Shown: positions 17,014 through 26,949, numbered from the stretch's first letter. The stretch: DNA of 64,000 bases from Schlesneria sphaerica (GCF_044336245.1 NZ_CP172346.1:4216001-4280000); one strand, 5' to 3'. The notes: generated by a model from the sequence alone, not told the origin. Made by a program: numbers and translations.

Positions 17014-17874
17014 ATGCCAGCCTCGCCGTATGTCGTCAATGTCACCCGTGAGACGTTCCAGCAGGACATCGTACAGAAGTCGATGGAAGTGCCGGTCGTC
17101 ATCGATTTCTGGGCTCCCTGGTGCAATCCCTGTCAGCAACTGGCACCGATTCTGGAAGGTCTGGCGGACGAGATGGGGGGGAAGTTCATCCTCGCCAAAG
17201 TGAACACCGACGAACAGCCCGAGATCGCGCAGGCATTCCGCATCGAATCGTTACCGACCGTCTTCGCGATGATTCAGGGGCAACCCGTCGATCAGTTTGC
17301 CGGAGCGCTGACGGCCGAGCAGGTGCGTGAGTGGGTCAGCCGATTGCTTCCTTCGCCCACGCAGCAACTCGCGCAAGAGGCGATGGGCTTGATCGAATCC
17401 GACCCGAAAGAGGCCGAAAGCAAATTCCGTGAAGCGCTCATGTTGTCACCCGATGAAGACTCGCTTAAGATCATGCTGGCTCGCGTGGTACTGTCGCAAG
17501 GGCGACTTGACGAGTGTGCGACGATCATTGAGGAGCTGGAAAAACGGGGCTTCCTCGAACCCGAGGCCGAGCGGGTGAAGTCGGAACTCGACGTGCGACG
17601 TACTGCTGCGGAAAGTGGGGGCGTCGACGCAGCCCGGAAAGCTGCGGAGGCTGACCCCACGAATCTGACGCTCCAGATCCATCTGGCAGAAGCCTATGCG
17701 GCGTCGCAACAGCATCGCAAAGCACTGGAGCTTTGTCTCGGCATCGTCCAGAATGATTTCGGTGAAGCACGAGCCGAAGCCAAGACCACGATGGTCAAGA
17801 TCTTCGACATGCTGGGGCCGGCTTCCGAGCTGACGGGCGAATTCCGACGCAAACTTGCAACCGCCTTGTACTAG
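17014..17874 (+). CDS. Thioredoxin-TPR protein, CnoX/YbbN-like
   Basis: 286 residues. Residues 1-110 are a thioredoxin domain (VVIDFWAPWCNPCQQLAPIL) with active site WCNPC, a variant of WCGPC. The rest is alpha-helical with TPR-type repeats (LMLSPDEDSLKIMLARVVLSQGRLDE and DPTNLTLQIHLAEAYAASQQHRKAL, read in part). This is the layout of CnoX, a holdase-thioredoxin that protects folding proteins under oxidative stress. Both Cys are kept, so redox activity is likely. The ATG at 17014 is preferred over a GTG two codons upstream. A single gene. Confidence 0.82.
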   Translation: MPASPYVVNVTRETFQQDIVQKSMEVPVVIDFWAPWCNPCQQLAPILEGLADEMGGKFILAKVNTDEQPEIAQAFRIESLPTVFAMIQGQPVDQFAGALTAEQVREWVSRLLPSPTQQLAQEAMGLIESDPKEAESKFREALMLSPDEDSLKIMLARVVLSQGRLDECATIIEELEKRGFLEPEAERVKSELDVRRTAAESGGVDAARKAAEADPTNLTLQIHLAEAYAASQQHRKALELCLGIVQNDFGEARAEAKTTMVKIFDMLGPASELTGEFRRKLATALY

Positions 17875-17930
17875 TAGAGGGCCACGATTCGATCCTGGTT
17901 TCGGATGTTACTGCGTCGGATTCCTGGAAG

Positions 17931-18914
17931 ATGCAGCGGAGGCTTGCTTTTGAATGCAGGGCCGAGCACCGCATGATCGCGGACGGCCATACAGTGGCAT
18001 CGAAACCGTGGCCTACGAAACCGTGGCTGCGAACTTTTATTCGTGACAACGCACGAGCCGTTGCGAGCCTGATGACATTGCTGCCGATGATCGCCGAGGT
18101 CCCGTTTCGCGCCGCTGCGATGGGAGCGTTACTTGCGCTTCTCGCCGCGGGCAGCGTCATAGTCTGGTACGGCCTGCTTCAGCGCTGGTGGAGTCACCAG
18201 CCGCTGCTGGAGCCTGAGCCGGGTTCCCGGGCCCGCTGGTACAGTCCCGCAAGCCTCGGGGCTGTCTACCTGGCCTTGTTGTTTACTTGCATGAGCTTGT
18301 TTCCTCGCATTTCGGGGGGGGCGGCAACCGAGGCCTCGTCACCGACTCTCGATTCGATCCTGACTTTTGCGGGGATCGCGGTGGCGATTGTGGTCGTCCT
18401 GCCGTCGGTGCTGGTGCGGTCAGGTCCGTCGGGGAGGGAACTGGGGCTGACAACAGAGCGTCTGACGGATCAGGTACGGGTCGGGATCAAGGGATATCTC
18501 GCCGCGGTGATTCCGATGGCTGTGTCGATGGCGGCCACCCTCCCTTTCCGGGGGGTAGAGAATCAGCACTCGCTCTTAAAGCTGCTCAAGACATCTCCCG
18601 GTCTGGGGACCGTTCTGGCGATTGTGGTGTCTGCTGTTGTGGCGGCACCTCTGCTGGAAGAACTTCTTTACCGGGTGATCCTGCAGGGGTGGCTCACGTC
18701 GTTTTTACCGGCGGTGATCGCAATTCCGGTCGTGGCGATCGTGTTCTGTCTGGTCCATGGGTGGCGAGACGGGTTGGCGCTATTGCCATTGGCGTTCATT
18801 CTCGGTTACGTTTTTCACCGCCGACACAGTTACATTTCAGTCGTCGTGATCCATGCGCTATTCAATGCCACGAATCTGACTTTGCAATTGCTGTCCCCTG
18901 ACGCTCAATCATAA
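17931..18914 (+). CDS. CPBP-family intramembrane metalloprotease (Abi/CAAX type)
   Basis: 327 residues with about eight TM helices. The three family motifs are in order: EELLYRVILQG (the EExxxR motif), VFCLVHGWRDG (F-x-x-x-H) and IHALFN (H-x-x-x-N/B). These provide the catalytic Glu and metal-binding His residues. Family members cleave membrane or prenylated proteins, and some give bacteriocin self-immunity; the target is unknown here. The N-terminal 50 residues before the first TM helix are basic and may be an over-extension: later ATGs at 17973, 18072 and 18120 are possible starts. Confidence 0.8.
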   Translation: MQRRLAFECRAEHRMIADGHTVASKPWPTKPWLRTFIRDNARAVASLMTLLPMIAEVPFRAAAMGALLALLAAGSVIVWYGLLQRWWSHQPLLEPEPGSRARWYSPASLGAVYLALLFTCMSLFPRISGGAATEASSPTLDSILTFAGIAVAIVVVLPSVLVRSGPSGRELGLTTERLTDQVRVGIKGYLAAVIPMAVSMAATLPFRGVENQHSLLKLLKTSPGLGTVLAIVVSAVVAAPLLEELLYRVILQGWLTSFLPAVIAIPVVAIVFCLVHGWRDGLALLPLAFILGYVFHRRHSYISVVVIHALFNATNLTLQLLSPDAQS

Positions 18915-19042
18915 TCACCGTCACGGACGCGCTGTCTGCCCGGGCCTGCTTCGCGGTTGCGAAGGGTTGAAATGGAGCGGAACCGTCTGTGAATCCAAAG
19001 GACATGGCGAATCCGTGTCCTGATTTTATCCAGGAATTGACA

Positions 19043-20302
19043 ATGAATTTCCCTCCCGTTGAAGAGCAACTTGCCATCCTTCGCCGCGGTGTCGACAAGA
19101 TTGTTCCCGAAGAGGAACTCGCCGCGAAGTTGACGAAAAGCCGCGAAACAGGGCAACCGCTGCGAATCAAGTACGGGATCGATCCGACCGGGATCGACGT
19201 GCATCTGGGGCACACGGTTCCCCTGCGCAAGCTGCGACAGTTTCAGGAACTGGGGCATCAGGCGGTCATCATCATCGGCAACTACACGGCGATGGTCGGG
19301 GACCCTAGTGGTCGTGATCAGGCCCGTGCGAAGAAATTGAGCGAAGCGGACGTCGAAGCGAATGCCCGCGACTACCTGACCCAGGTCGGCAAGGTGGTCG
19401 ATATTTCCAGGGCAGAAGTCCATCGCAACGGCGACTGGTTCGCGAAGATGAGCTTCGCGGACATCCTTCAGTTGTGTGGCAAGATCACTGTCGCTCAGTT
19501 GCTGACGCGCGACGATTTCGCCAAGCGATACGCCAATCAGTCGCCGATCTATCTGCATGAATGCCTTTACCCCATGATGCAGGCGTGGGATTCGGTGGTG
19601 ATTCGAGCGGATGTGGAACTGGGGGGCACCGAACAGCTTTACAGCTTTATGCTTGCACGAGATCTCCAGCGAGATCAGAACATGCCTCAGCAGATCGGCA
19701 TCATGTCTCCCATTCTTGTGGGGATCGATGGCGAACAGAAGATGGGGAAGAGTCTCGGCAACTACATCGGCATCTCGGAATCGCCGTTCGACATGATGAA
19801 GAAGTTCATGCAGATTCCTGATGCGACCATGCAGATTTACTACAACCTGCTGACGAGTATTTCGCTGGAAGAAGTGAACGCGATTCTGGCGGGGCACCCG
19901 AAGGAGGCGAAAGTCCGCCTGGCCAAAACGGTGATCGCGGGTTACTACTCGCAGGAACTTGCCAACGAAGCCGCCGAACGATGGCAGCGTGAAGTCGGGG
20001 GGGGTGAACTGCCGACCGACATCCCGGTCGTGAAGCTGGATCTGGCGGCTCTTGCCGCTCAGCTTCCGCAGTGTCAGGCCGATCTGGCGAATGGGAAACT
20101 GGTCGCTCCGCAGTTGCTGAAAGCGGCTGGACTGGTGGCTTCGACGAGTGATGCGATGCGATTGATCGCCCAAGGGGGGGTCACGATTTATGAAGCAGAT
20201 CAGCCGACGATCGTCAGTGATGCGAAGGCCGCGATTGAACTCAAAACCGGAATGCTGGTTAAGGCGGGAAAAAAGAAAATCGCCCGCCTGGAAATTGCGT
20301 AA
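19043..20302 (+). CDS. tyrS: Tyrosine-tRNA ligase
   Basis: 419 residues. Class I signature motifs are HLGH in IDVHLGHTVPLRKL and KMGKS in QKMGKSLGNYIG; tRNA-binding and tyrosine-recognition segments such as YPMMQAWDSV and GGTEQLYSFMLARDLQRD follow the bacterial type-2 TyrRS pattern. The C-terminal S4-like domain starts near LIAQGGVTIYEAD. It charges tRNA-Tyr. I start at the ATG at 19043 (MNFPPVEEQLAIL), as in homologues, with CAGGAAT upstream; the frame is open 18 codons further. Confidence 0.96.
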   Translation: MNFPPVEEQLAILRRGVDKIVPEEELAAKLTKSRETGQPLRIKYGIDPTGIDVHLGHTVPLRKLRQFQELGHQAVIIIGNYTAMVGDPSGRDQARAKKLSEADVEANARDYLTQVGKVVDISRAEVHRNGDWFAKMSFADILQLCGKITVAQLLTRDDFAKRYANQSPIYLHECLYPMMQAWDSVVIRADVELGGTEQLYSFMLARDLQRDQNMPQQIGIMSPILVGIDGEQKMGKSLGNYIGISESPFDMMKKFMQIPDATMQIYYNLLTSISLEEVNAILAGHPKEAKVRLAKTVIAGYYSQELANEAAERWQREVGGGELPTDIPVVKLDLAALAAQLPQCQADLANGKLVAPQLLKAAGLVASTSDAMRLIAQGGVTIYEADQPTIVSDAKAAIELKTGMLVKAGKKKIARLEIA

Positions 20303-20343
20303 GCGGAGCGGTCCTCAGGGACTCATGTGGTGAGAGATTCAGA

Positions 20344-20386
20344 GAGCCCAGTCTGTCCATTATGGTCAGGCTGGGTTCTTACTTTG
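20344..20386 (+). terminator. Intrinsic terminator of tyrS
   Basis: GAGCCCAGTCTGTCC pairs with GGTCAGGCTGGGTTC with three mismatches or wobbles around a short ATTAT loop, followed by TTACTTT. It lies about 45 bases after the tyrS stop, before a convergent gene. Confidence 0.6.
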
Positions 20387-20442
20387 ATTCCATGTAAAGA
20401 TCCTCTGACGTGGAGGTTGAGTCTCGCCTTTCGGTAGATGGA

Positions 20443-20913
20443 TTACGCCATCGTTTGAATGGTTGCCAGGTCGGCGACGAGAAGCTCTCGATCGTGGCGT
20501 TCGGTCACCTGCTCAGCCATCGCGGTCGCGAGAGCGAGGTGCTGCAGAGCGTTGTCGAGCTCGCCGGCCATTCGATAGCTCCTTGCCAGAGCTTCGTGAG
20601 CGTAGCCGAGATAGAACGGGGCTAAACTGGAACTGTACGAGAGACAGATCCGGGCATGACGAATGGCTTCCGCAGCATTCCCCAGAACGACCTGGATTCG
20701 CGATGCCTGCCAATAGCCGATGGAAATGTTCTGACTCGTACAGTCAGCCCGTTGCTGCCAGTGGTAGATTGATGCCTGATTCAAGGCTACCATCAGTTGA
20801 TCTTCTGCAGGCGTGCGCTCCTTCTTTTCGATCAGATCCCACGCCTGATTGAAGCAGTGTGCCGCGAAATATCGGTGTGCTGCTGCCACATCGAAGTCGA
20901 TACATCCCGCCAT
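20443..20913 (-). CDS. Conserved hypothetical TPR-like helical protein
   Basis: 156 residues, all-alpha, with paired helices like a short TPR solenoid (AHRYFAAHCFNQAWDLIEK, read in part; IGYWQASRIQVVLGNAAEAIRHA; FYLGYAHEALARSYRMAGELDNALQHL). No signal peptide or TM segment. The family appears as a small cytoplasmic hypothetical in diverse bacteria; the function is unknown. It sits 42 bases upstream of a VOC protein gene on the same strand. Confidence 0.65.
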   Translation of the reverse strand: MAGCIDFDVAAAHRYFAAHCFNQAWDLIEKKERTPAEDQLMVALNQASIYHWQQRADCTSQNISIGYWQASRIQVVLGNAAEAIRHARICLSYSSSLAPFYLGYAHEALARSYRMAGELDNALQHLALATAMAEQVTERHDRELLVADLATIQTMA

Positions 20914-20955
20914 CGCGCTGTCTCCTGGCCGGCCGGGGAGGGGAGTGGCCTCTGG

Positions 20956-21351
20956 CTATTGCAGGGTCAACTGCCACGACACACCAAAACGGTCGTTCAG
21001 CCAGGTGAACTTCTGACTGAAGCCGTAGTTCCCCGGTGGCATGAGAATCTGCCCGGCCTCTGACAATTTCGCAAACGTGTTGTCGAACTCAGCCTCATCG
21101 GCGCATTCGACGAACAGCGATGTGGATGGTGTGAATTTGAAAGCATGCGGGATCGGGGAATCGATGCACATCAAGGGATGGCCACCGAGCAGAAAGTCTG
21201 CTTTTTTAACACTTCCCTCTGCTCCGGGGCCTTCTTTGCCATAGCGTTCGATTGCCTGGACTTCGGACCCCTCGAACAATGAGACATAAAAGTTCATCGC
21301 CTCTTCGGCTTTACCTTCGAACATCAGGAACGTCGCTATCGATTTCGCCAT
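20956..21351 (-). CDS. VOC-family protein, PhnB/3-demethylubiquinone methyltransferase-like fold
   Basis: 131 residues. Two beta-alpha-beta-beta-beta modules: IATFLMFEGKAEEAMNFYVSLF (read in part), ADFLLGGHPLMCIDSP, then ANYG-like ILMPPGNYGFSQKFTWLNDRFGVSWQL. The ending DRFGVSW is typical of PhnB-like VOC proteins. Metal-dependent enzymes or binding proteins of this superfamily are diverse; no specific reaction can be assigned. A second VOC gene lies 89 bases upstream on the same strand. Confidence 0.8.
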   Translation of the reverse strand: MAKSIATFLMFEGKAEEAMNFYVSLFEGSEVQAIERYGKEGPGAEGSVKKADFLLGGHPLMCIDSPIPHAFKFTPSTSLFVECADEAEFDNTFAKLSEAGQILMPPGNYGFSQKFTWLNDRFGVSWQLTLQ

Positions 21352-21440
21352 GCGTGAATGCTCCTGTCGCTGCTTTGCAGACGCGGTTCTCGATCAGAAT
21401 TGTTCCGAGCAGGGGGACGTGTAAACGAGGCCGAAATGCT

Positions 21441-21866
21441 TCAGCATTCACCGGGAACCATGACCATCCAGCTCACGCCGTAGCGGTCTGTCAGCATTCC
21501 GTAGCGGGGGGACCAGAATGTTTGACTCAAGGGCATCTGCACGGTTCCTCCTTCCGAGAGCACCGCGAAGGCACGGTCGGCTTCGGCCTCGGTCGGGACG
21601 GACAAGGAAAGGGAGAAACCGGTGAACTTCGTCTGGTCATCGCATCCGTCAGAAGCCATTAAACAGGTTTCGCCAATGGAGAAGGAACAATGCATGACCT
21701 TCGATTCAAACCCGGGTTGGAGCACGCCCGGCGGAGGGGGTTCCGGACTATCACTAAACCGCATCACCATGCCGACCTTGGCACCCACCGCTTCGCGATA
21801 GAATTCGAGAGCCTCTTCACAGCGGCCGGCGAAAAATAGATAAGGGGTCACCATCGTCTGAGGCAT
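21441..21866 (-). CDS. VOC-family protein, PhnB-like (second copy)
   Basis: 141 residues from the ATG at 21866, which has GGAGAG 6 bases upstream; the frame is open to 22115, but the extra N-terminus is not protein-like. It starts TPYLFFAGRCEEALEFYREAVGA and ends PRYGMLTDRYGVSWMVMV, the same family as its neighbour, though the two are well diverged. It may form a heterodimer or be an independent paralogue. Function unassigned. Confidence 0.8.
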   Translation of the reverse strand: MPQTMVTPYLFFAGRCEEALEFYREAVGAKVGMVMRFSDSPEPPPPGVLQPGFESKVMHCSFSIGETCLMASDGCDDQTKFTGFSLSLSVPTEAEADRAFAVLSEGGTVQMPLSQTFWSPRYGMLTDRYGVSWMVMVPGEC

Positions 21867-22333
21867 TCTTCTCTCCAACATGTAACGAAACGAGCGACAT
21901 GGTCGAAAGCCCGAACGTGTCTTCACACTACAGTCGAAAACCGAATCGCGAAATCGACAGGATTCGGATTTCAGAACAATCCACGGGTCGATCTCGCCGG
22001 GCTGGCCCTCCCGAGAGAGTGAAGTCCCGCTGGTGAGTCCGGTGCCCTTGTTGGAAAAGTTTAATTGGTGTCTTCCGTGGTGATCGTCGTGCTGATTGTT
22101 GTAAGTTCTTTTCACTAATTGGGTTGAGTCTGGTTTTGGGGTTGGGTTGTGCGTGCGGATGTCGCTGGAAAGGAGGGGGCGGAGAGTCGACTTGCGCGGG
22201 AATTGGCCTCTATTCCTGCCAAGGTCGTTTCCCTATAGAATTGCGAACTCGGCAACGTGGCCGAAACGACTCAGGGTCGCCATGTTGGGCGGGCTCTGCC
22301 GGATCCTTCACACCTTGTTGTTTTGATTAACCC

Positions 22334-24139
22334 ATGTTTGACCAGCGGTTTATTCGCAATTTTTCGATTGTCGCTCATATCGATCACGGCAAGAGCACTC
22401 TGGCTGACCAGTTGTTGCTGAAAAGTGGAGCCATCACGCAGCGGCAATTCCGCGAACAGATTCTCGACGACCTGAAGGTGGAACGCGAACGAGGGATCAC
22501 GGTCAAAGCGCGTGCCGTTGCCATCAACTACACGGTGGACGGTCAGGAATACGAGCTGAACCTGATCGATACTCCGGGGCACGTCGACTTCCATTACGAA
22601 GTCTCACGCAGCTTAGCCGCTTGTGAAGGGGCGTTACTTCTGGTTGATGCCTTTCAAGGGGTGCAGGCTCAGACCGTCGCGAACGCCTACGCGGCGATCA
22701 ACATGGATCTCGAAATCATTCCCGTCCTGAATAAGATCGACCTGCCGGTGACCCGCGTGGACGAGGTCCTGGAAGAAATTGAAACGGTGGTGGGACTGGA
22801 CACGGAAGGGTGCCTGCGCGTCAGTGGAAAATCCGGGCTGGGGATCGAAAGCGTTTTCAAAGCGATTGTCGAACGCATGCCCGCACCGAAGGGGGATCCG
22901 GGCGCACCCCTTAAGGCACTGGTCTTCGACAGTAAGTATGACCATTACCGCGGGGTGGTGACGTACGTCCGAGTCAAAGAAGGAACCATTCGTAAAGGCC
23001 AGAAGGTTTATTTCATGAAGGCGGGAACGTCTCATGAGGTCCTCGAACTGGGTCAGTTCCGTCCTGATATGGTTCCCTGCGATGATCTGGGGCCCGGTCA
23101 GGTCGGTTACATCGTCACGGGAATCAAGGTTCTCGGTAACGTGCATGTGGGAGATACCGTTACGGACTTCCATCATCGCACGCCGACGGCTTTGCCAGGT
23201 TACGAAGTGCCACAGCAGATGGTATTCTGCGGGATGTATCCCATCGACGCGACCGACTTCGAGCGTCTGCGGGAAGAACTTCAGAAGATGAGTCTGAATG
23301 ACGCCAGCTTCTCGTTCGCGCCTGATACATCCGAGGCATTGGGATTCGGTTTCCGCTGCGGGTTCCTCGGAATGCTGCATATGGAGATCATCCAGCAGCG
23401 TCTGGAAGAAGAAGCCAACGTCGACCTGATTCAGACAGCTCCCAACGTGACCTACCAGCTGAAGCTGCGCGGGGGTGAAGTCGTGATGGTCGATAACCCG
23501 CAGCAGGTTCCCGATTCAGGGCAGATCGAAGAATTTGGTGAGCCGATTGCGAAGGTGGTCTTCATTCTGCCGTCGGATCGAATCGGCCCGATCATGCAGC
23601 TCTGTGCCGATCGACGTGGTGTGTACATCACGACCGAATTCCTTGGCCCGCAGCGTGCGCAGCTCATCTATGAACTGCCTTTGGCGGAAATCGTGTTCGA
23701 CATGTACGACAAGCTGAAAAGCATCACGGCCGGTTACGGCACGATGAACTATGAAGTCATCGGCTACCGATCTGCCGATCTGGTGAAGATGGACATCCTC
23801 GTGAAGGGCGAGAAGGTCGATGCGCTGGCCTGTATCGTCCACCGCACCCAGGCGGAACGACGCGGTCGTGCTCTGTGCAAAAAGCTGAAGGAAGAGATCT
23901 CACGCCATCAGTTTGAAATTCCGATTCAGGCCGCACTGAGTGCCCGCATTATCGCCCGTGAAACGATCTCGGCTGTCCGCAAGGATGTGACCAGTAAGTG
24001 CTACGGTGGGGATATCTCCCGTAAGCGGAAGCTGCTCGAGAAGCAGAAAGAGGGTAAGAAGCGGATGAAACAGTTCGGCCAGGTCGAAATTCCGCAGAAG
24101 GCCTTCCTGTCGGTTCTCGACGTCGCCAAGGAAGAATAG
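22334..24139 (+). CDS. lepA: Elongation factor 4 (LepA), ribosomal back-translocase GTPase
   Basis: 601 residues, full length. G motifs are AHIDHGKSTL (G1), RERGITVKA (G2), DTPGHVDF (G3) and NKIDLP (G4). EF-Tu domain 2, EF-G-like domains and the LepA-specific C-terminal domain follow (SAGYGTMNYEVIGY-like segment at about 475 and the basic RKRKLLEKQKEGKKRMKQ tail). It acts on stalled or mistranslocated ribosomes. The next gene converges. Confidence 0.97.
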   Translation: MFDQRFIRNFSIVAHIDHGKSTLADQLLLKSGAITQRQFREQILDDLKVERERGITVKARAVAINYTVDGQEYELNLIDTPGHVDFHYEVSRSLAACEGALLLVDAFQGVQAQTVANAYAAINMDLEIIPVLNKIDLPVTRVDEVLEEIETVVGLDTEGCLRVSGKSGLGIESVFKAIVERMPAPKGDPGAPLKALVFDSKYDHYRGVVTYVRVKEGTIRKGQKVYFMKAGTSHEVLELGQFRPDMVPCDDLGPGQVGYIVTGIKVLGNVHVGDTVTDFHHRTPTALPGYEVPQQMVFCGMYPIDATDFERLREELQKMSLNDASFSFAPDTSEALGFGFRCGFLGMLHMEIIQQRLEEEANVDLIQTAPNVTYQLKLRGGEVVMVDNPQQVPDSGQIEEFGEPIAKVVFILPSDRIGPIMQLCADRRGVYITTEFLGPQRAQLIYELPLAEIVFDMYDKLKSITAGYGTMNYEVIGYRSADLVKMDILVKGEKVDALACIVHRTQAERRGRALCKKLKEEISRHQFEIPIQAALSARIIARETISAVRKDVTSKCYGGDISRKRKLLEKQKEGKKRMKQFGQVEIPQKAFLSVLDVAKEE

Positions 24140-24256
24140 GCGTTTCGCGTGCTGATATGTCGTAGTGGGCGTCTCACTCAGCAACGCGTGATGGTTGTCG
24201 AGTTGAGGGAGAGACCGGTCACGTCGGCAAGTCGTTGGCGGTCACGGTATACCGAC

Positions 24257-24345
24257 TTCTTAGCGGCTCAGTCGTTGCTTCCTACCGACGCAGGGTCGGT
24301 GGAGAGCGGGTTTGTTCGTGGTGTAGTGGCGTCTTAGCGGCTCAG
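24257..24345 (+). repeat. Degenerate copy of the palindromic repeat unit
   Basis: CTTAGCGGCTCAGTCGTTGCTTCC starts at 24259 and runs into a decayed core CTACCGAC-GCAGG-GTCGGTGG, then GAGAGCGGGTTTG. A second unit start, CTTAGCGGCTCAG, follows 74 bases later at 24333 without a core. It is the same family as arrays 1 and 2, in the convergent gap after lepA. Confidence 0.8.
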
Positions 24346-24500
24346 CCGTGCCTGCGCTCTTTGGTCTCAGTGTCGTGCCGCTTCCCAAGCGCGGATGCCA
24401 CCCTTGGCTCTTCTGAGCAATACTCGTGTTCTTGGGATCAGCAAAGTCAGAACTTCGCTCATTCTCTGGCCGCTTCCGACAATGATTGCTGCGCCTGTCC

Positions 24501-25430
24501 TTAGCGGGGTGACCACATTCCCGGGGTCACGATCAGTTCGGGCAGGTCGAAGGACTCGGCCTGAATTGCAGAGAACAGGTCTGGAGGCAGTGGACCTCTC
24601 TCGAACCGAGCCAGGTTCTCCTCGACCTGCTCGACAGTCTCAACTCCGATCAGGACGCTGGTGACCGCGTCCTGGCTCAGGAGGTATCGCAGTGCCAGTT
24701 CGGCCAGATCGATCCCCGCGTCGTGCGACAATTGTTCGAGTCGTCGTCGTGCCGGGATGACCGCCTGGAGTTCTACTGGGATATCTCGTTCCGGCATCAC
24801 CAGCAGCCCTTGGAGAAACGCGCTGCGAATGAAGACGGCGACTTCGCGAGCGGCGGCATCGCGGAAGATGCCGCTACTCTCGTGTCGCCGGTCAAGCAGA
24901 TTGGCCGGAAGCTGCAGAGCTGACATCAGCCCTGATTCGACATAGCTGTGAGGCGGCCCGGGGAAGTGAGCACACGAGACCCCGACATAACGCAGTTTTC
25001 CCGATTCCTGCAGTGGTTCCAGAGCGGGGCGATGAACGGCGTCTGTCTCGCGATGAAACAGGACGAGTGGCAGACAGTCGAGCTGCAGTCGTCGGCGAGA
25101 ACTCTCGACCGAGGCCTCCAGGGCGGCTTTAGCCAGTGCGGGGTCGGCCAGCTCTTCGGGGGTGAGCGGCTTGAACTTCGTCACCACGGTCACCCGGTCA
25201 GTCACCTTTAATTCGCGGAGCGCGCGCCCAAGGATCTCTTCACTGTTCCCGTACGCGGCGGCGGTGTCGAAGCAATTGACACCCCCTTCGATCGCCGCCG
25301 TGAGGATCTTGAGGACGTCACGATAATCCGGCTGCCCGGTTCGATTGGCGACTCCGTACGGGAGCCCGAACTGAACCGTACCCAACATCAGCCGCGAAAG
25401 CGAAATGTTCTTCCAGGTCGAATTCATCAT
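24501..25430 (-). CDS. Aldo/keto reductase
   Basis: 309 residues, beginning at the tandem ATGs 25430/25427 just after the symporter gene; the frame is open further upstream but overlaps that gene. Family motifs: MLGTVQFGLPYG, GGVNCFDTAAAYGNSEEILGRAL (Asp and Tyr of the catalytic tetrad, read in part), VTKFKPL (Lys), PLVLFHRE (His position) and LLSQDAVTSVLIGVETVEQ near the NADP-binding end. It would reduce an aldehyde or ketone, or oxidise a sugar, with NADP(H). It is 25 bases from the symporter and probably co-transcribed with it. Confidence 0.85.
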   Translation of the reverse strand: MMNSTWKNISLSRLMLGTVQFGLPYGVANRTGQPDYRDVLKILTAAIEGGVNCFDTAAAYGNSEEILGRALRELKVTDRVTVVTKFKPLTPEELADPALAKAALEASVESSRRRLQLDCLPLVLFHRETDAVHRPALEPLQESGKLRYVGVSCAHFPGPPHSYVESGLMSALQLPANLLDRRHESSGIFRDAAAREVAVFIRSAFLQGLLVMPERDIPVELQAVIPARRRLEQLSHDAGIDLAELALRYLLSQDAVTSVLIGVETVEQVEENLARFERGPLPPDLFSAIQAESFDLPELIVTPGMWSPR

Positions 25431-25455
25431 CGGCAGAGGATTCTCGCAAAGGGGC

Positions 25456-26949
25456 TCAGGATTCTGTCGGCTTTCGCATGAAGGGGTGGAACACGGCGCT
25501 GGCGAGCGTTCCGACGACAATCCCCACGACGAGCGAGCTGGGGACGATCCAGACAATGCTCTTCGTCCCGAAATTGATCCCCAGATCCTCAGCGAACGCG
25601 ATGACAATTGCGGTGGCGGTGCTCGCGATCAGACCGAGCCAGGCGCCGGGGGCGTTGGACCATCGCACAAACAGTGCGAGGAAGAACAGCACGAAGAGTG
25701 GTGCGGTCAGCAGGTTCACGATTTTATAAGAGCGCTCGACCAGATTACCGGCAATCAGCGTGTTCAGCAGGCTTAATAACACGGCAATGGTCGCGATAAT
25801 CCAGGTGAGCCACTTCAGGCGGCGGACGGCGGCCTCACCGGAGGTATCGGCTCCTCGGCCGCGTGAGACGAAGTCCCGTTCGAGCACGGCACAGGCCGAG
25901 TTGACACCAGACGACAGGCTGGAGAGAGCGGCCGAGAGAATCGCGGCGAGGACGATACCCGACAGTCCCGCCGGCATTTTTGTCATGATGAAATGCGGGA
26001 ATAGCTTGTCACCGTTCGCGGCGATGGTCATTCCGGAAGGGATTTCGGAGGCATGTGCCCGGTAATAACCCAGTAGTGCCACGCCGGTGAGTCCCAGGAG
26101 CAGGCTGACGGTGATGTCGGTCAGTTGTGCGATTGCCATGGTTCGTCTGGCTGCGGCCGCGTCACGGGTCGACAAAAATCGCTGGATGGACATCTGGTCG
26201 GAACCATTAGTGCAGACGTACCACAAGGTGGTTGACAGAACGAGCATGCCAAACGAGACACGTTTGCTGGGGTCGAATCCCCAGCTCATCGGCTGCCAGT
26301 TGTCTGGCCAGGCTTTCGGCCACCACTCGGCAACACCTCCCATTTCGGCCGTGATGACGGCGACCGTGATGACGGCTCCTGCGAGCATGGTGACCGACTG
26401 TATGGCGTCTGTCATGACGACCGCTTTGATGCCGCCCGACGATGAGTAGATCGCGGTGATGACACCCAGCACCACACACAACCAGGGGGTCCAGTTATGG
26501 TCCAGCTTGAGCAGCGGAACAATGACAACTTCGGTTGTGGCATATAGAATCGTGGCCATCCAGCCGAGTCGCAGCAGAAGAAACACCGAGGCTCCTGCCA
26601 GGCGGATTCCTGTTCCTAATCGCTTCTCCAGCAGTTCGTAGGCGCTGGTGACAGGCTGCTTCATGAGGAGCGGAATTAAACCAAAACCGACAATGACGAA
26701 GATCAGCGGATGACTGGCAAGCTGGGTGAGCATCATCGGGCCGTTAGCGACCATTTCGCCCGGCGTCCCGAGATACGACAGCGTGCTGACCAGAGTGGCG
26801 AAGAGTGACAGCCCCAGCGCAATGGGAGACATGCGTCGTCCCCCCAGCAGGTAGTCGTCAGCCGATTTATTTTGGCGCGAGTAGTAGGCTCCCACCGCGA
26901 GCATAAGGAGAGCGTACCCGGCGAGGACGATCCAATCTAATAAACGCAT
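25456..26949 (-). CDS. Sodium:solute symporter (SSS family)
   Basis: About 497 residues from the ATG at 26949; a GTG at 26982 would add 11. Thirteen TM helices are expected. Family sequences: DDYLLGGRRMSPIALGLSLFATLVSTLSYLG (read in part), TAIYSSSGGIKAVVMTDAIQ and AAILSAALSSLSSGVNSACAVLERDF. The last resembles the Na+-binding helix 8. Such proteins import sugars, sialic acid, amino acids or carboxylates with Na+. The neighbouring sialidase/BNR gene upstream on the same strand makes a carbohydrate acid a reasonable substrate, but that is inference. Confidence 0.9.
   Translation of the reverse strand: MRLLDWIVLAGYALLMLAVGAYYSRQNKSADDYLLGGRRMSPIALGLSLFATLVSTLSYLGTPGEMVANGPMMLTQLASHPLIFVIVGFGLIPLLMKQPVTSAYELLEKRLGTGIRLAGASVFLLLRLGWMATILYATTEVVIVPLLKLDHNWTPWLCVVLGVITAIYSSSGGIKAVVMTDAIQSVTMLAGAVITVAVITAEMGGVAEWWPKAWPDNWQPMSWGFDPSKRVSFGMLVLSTTLWYVCTNGSDQMSIQRFLSTRDAAAARRTMAIAQLTDITVSLLLGLTGVALLGYYRAHASEIPSGMTIAANGDKLFPHFIMTKMPAGLSGIVLAAILSAALSSLSSGVNSACAVLERDFVSRGRGADTSGEAAVRRLKWLTWIIATIAVLLSLLNTLIAGNLVERSYKIVNLLTAPLFVLFFLALFVRWSNAPGAWLGLIASTATAIVIAFAEDLGINFGTKSIVWIVPSSLVVGIVVGTLASAVFHPFMRKPTES

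Noticed and set aside
18905..20173. 422-residue open frame on the minus strand
   Set aside because: Antisense to tyrS, whose HIGH and KMSKS motifs are clear.
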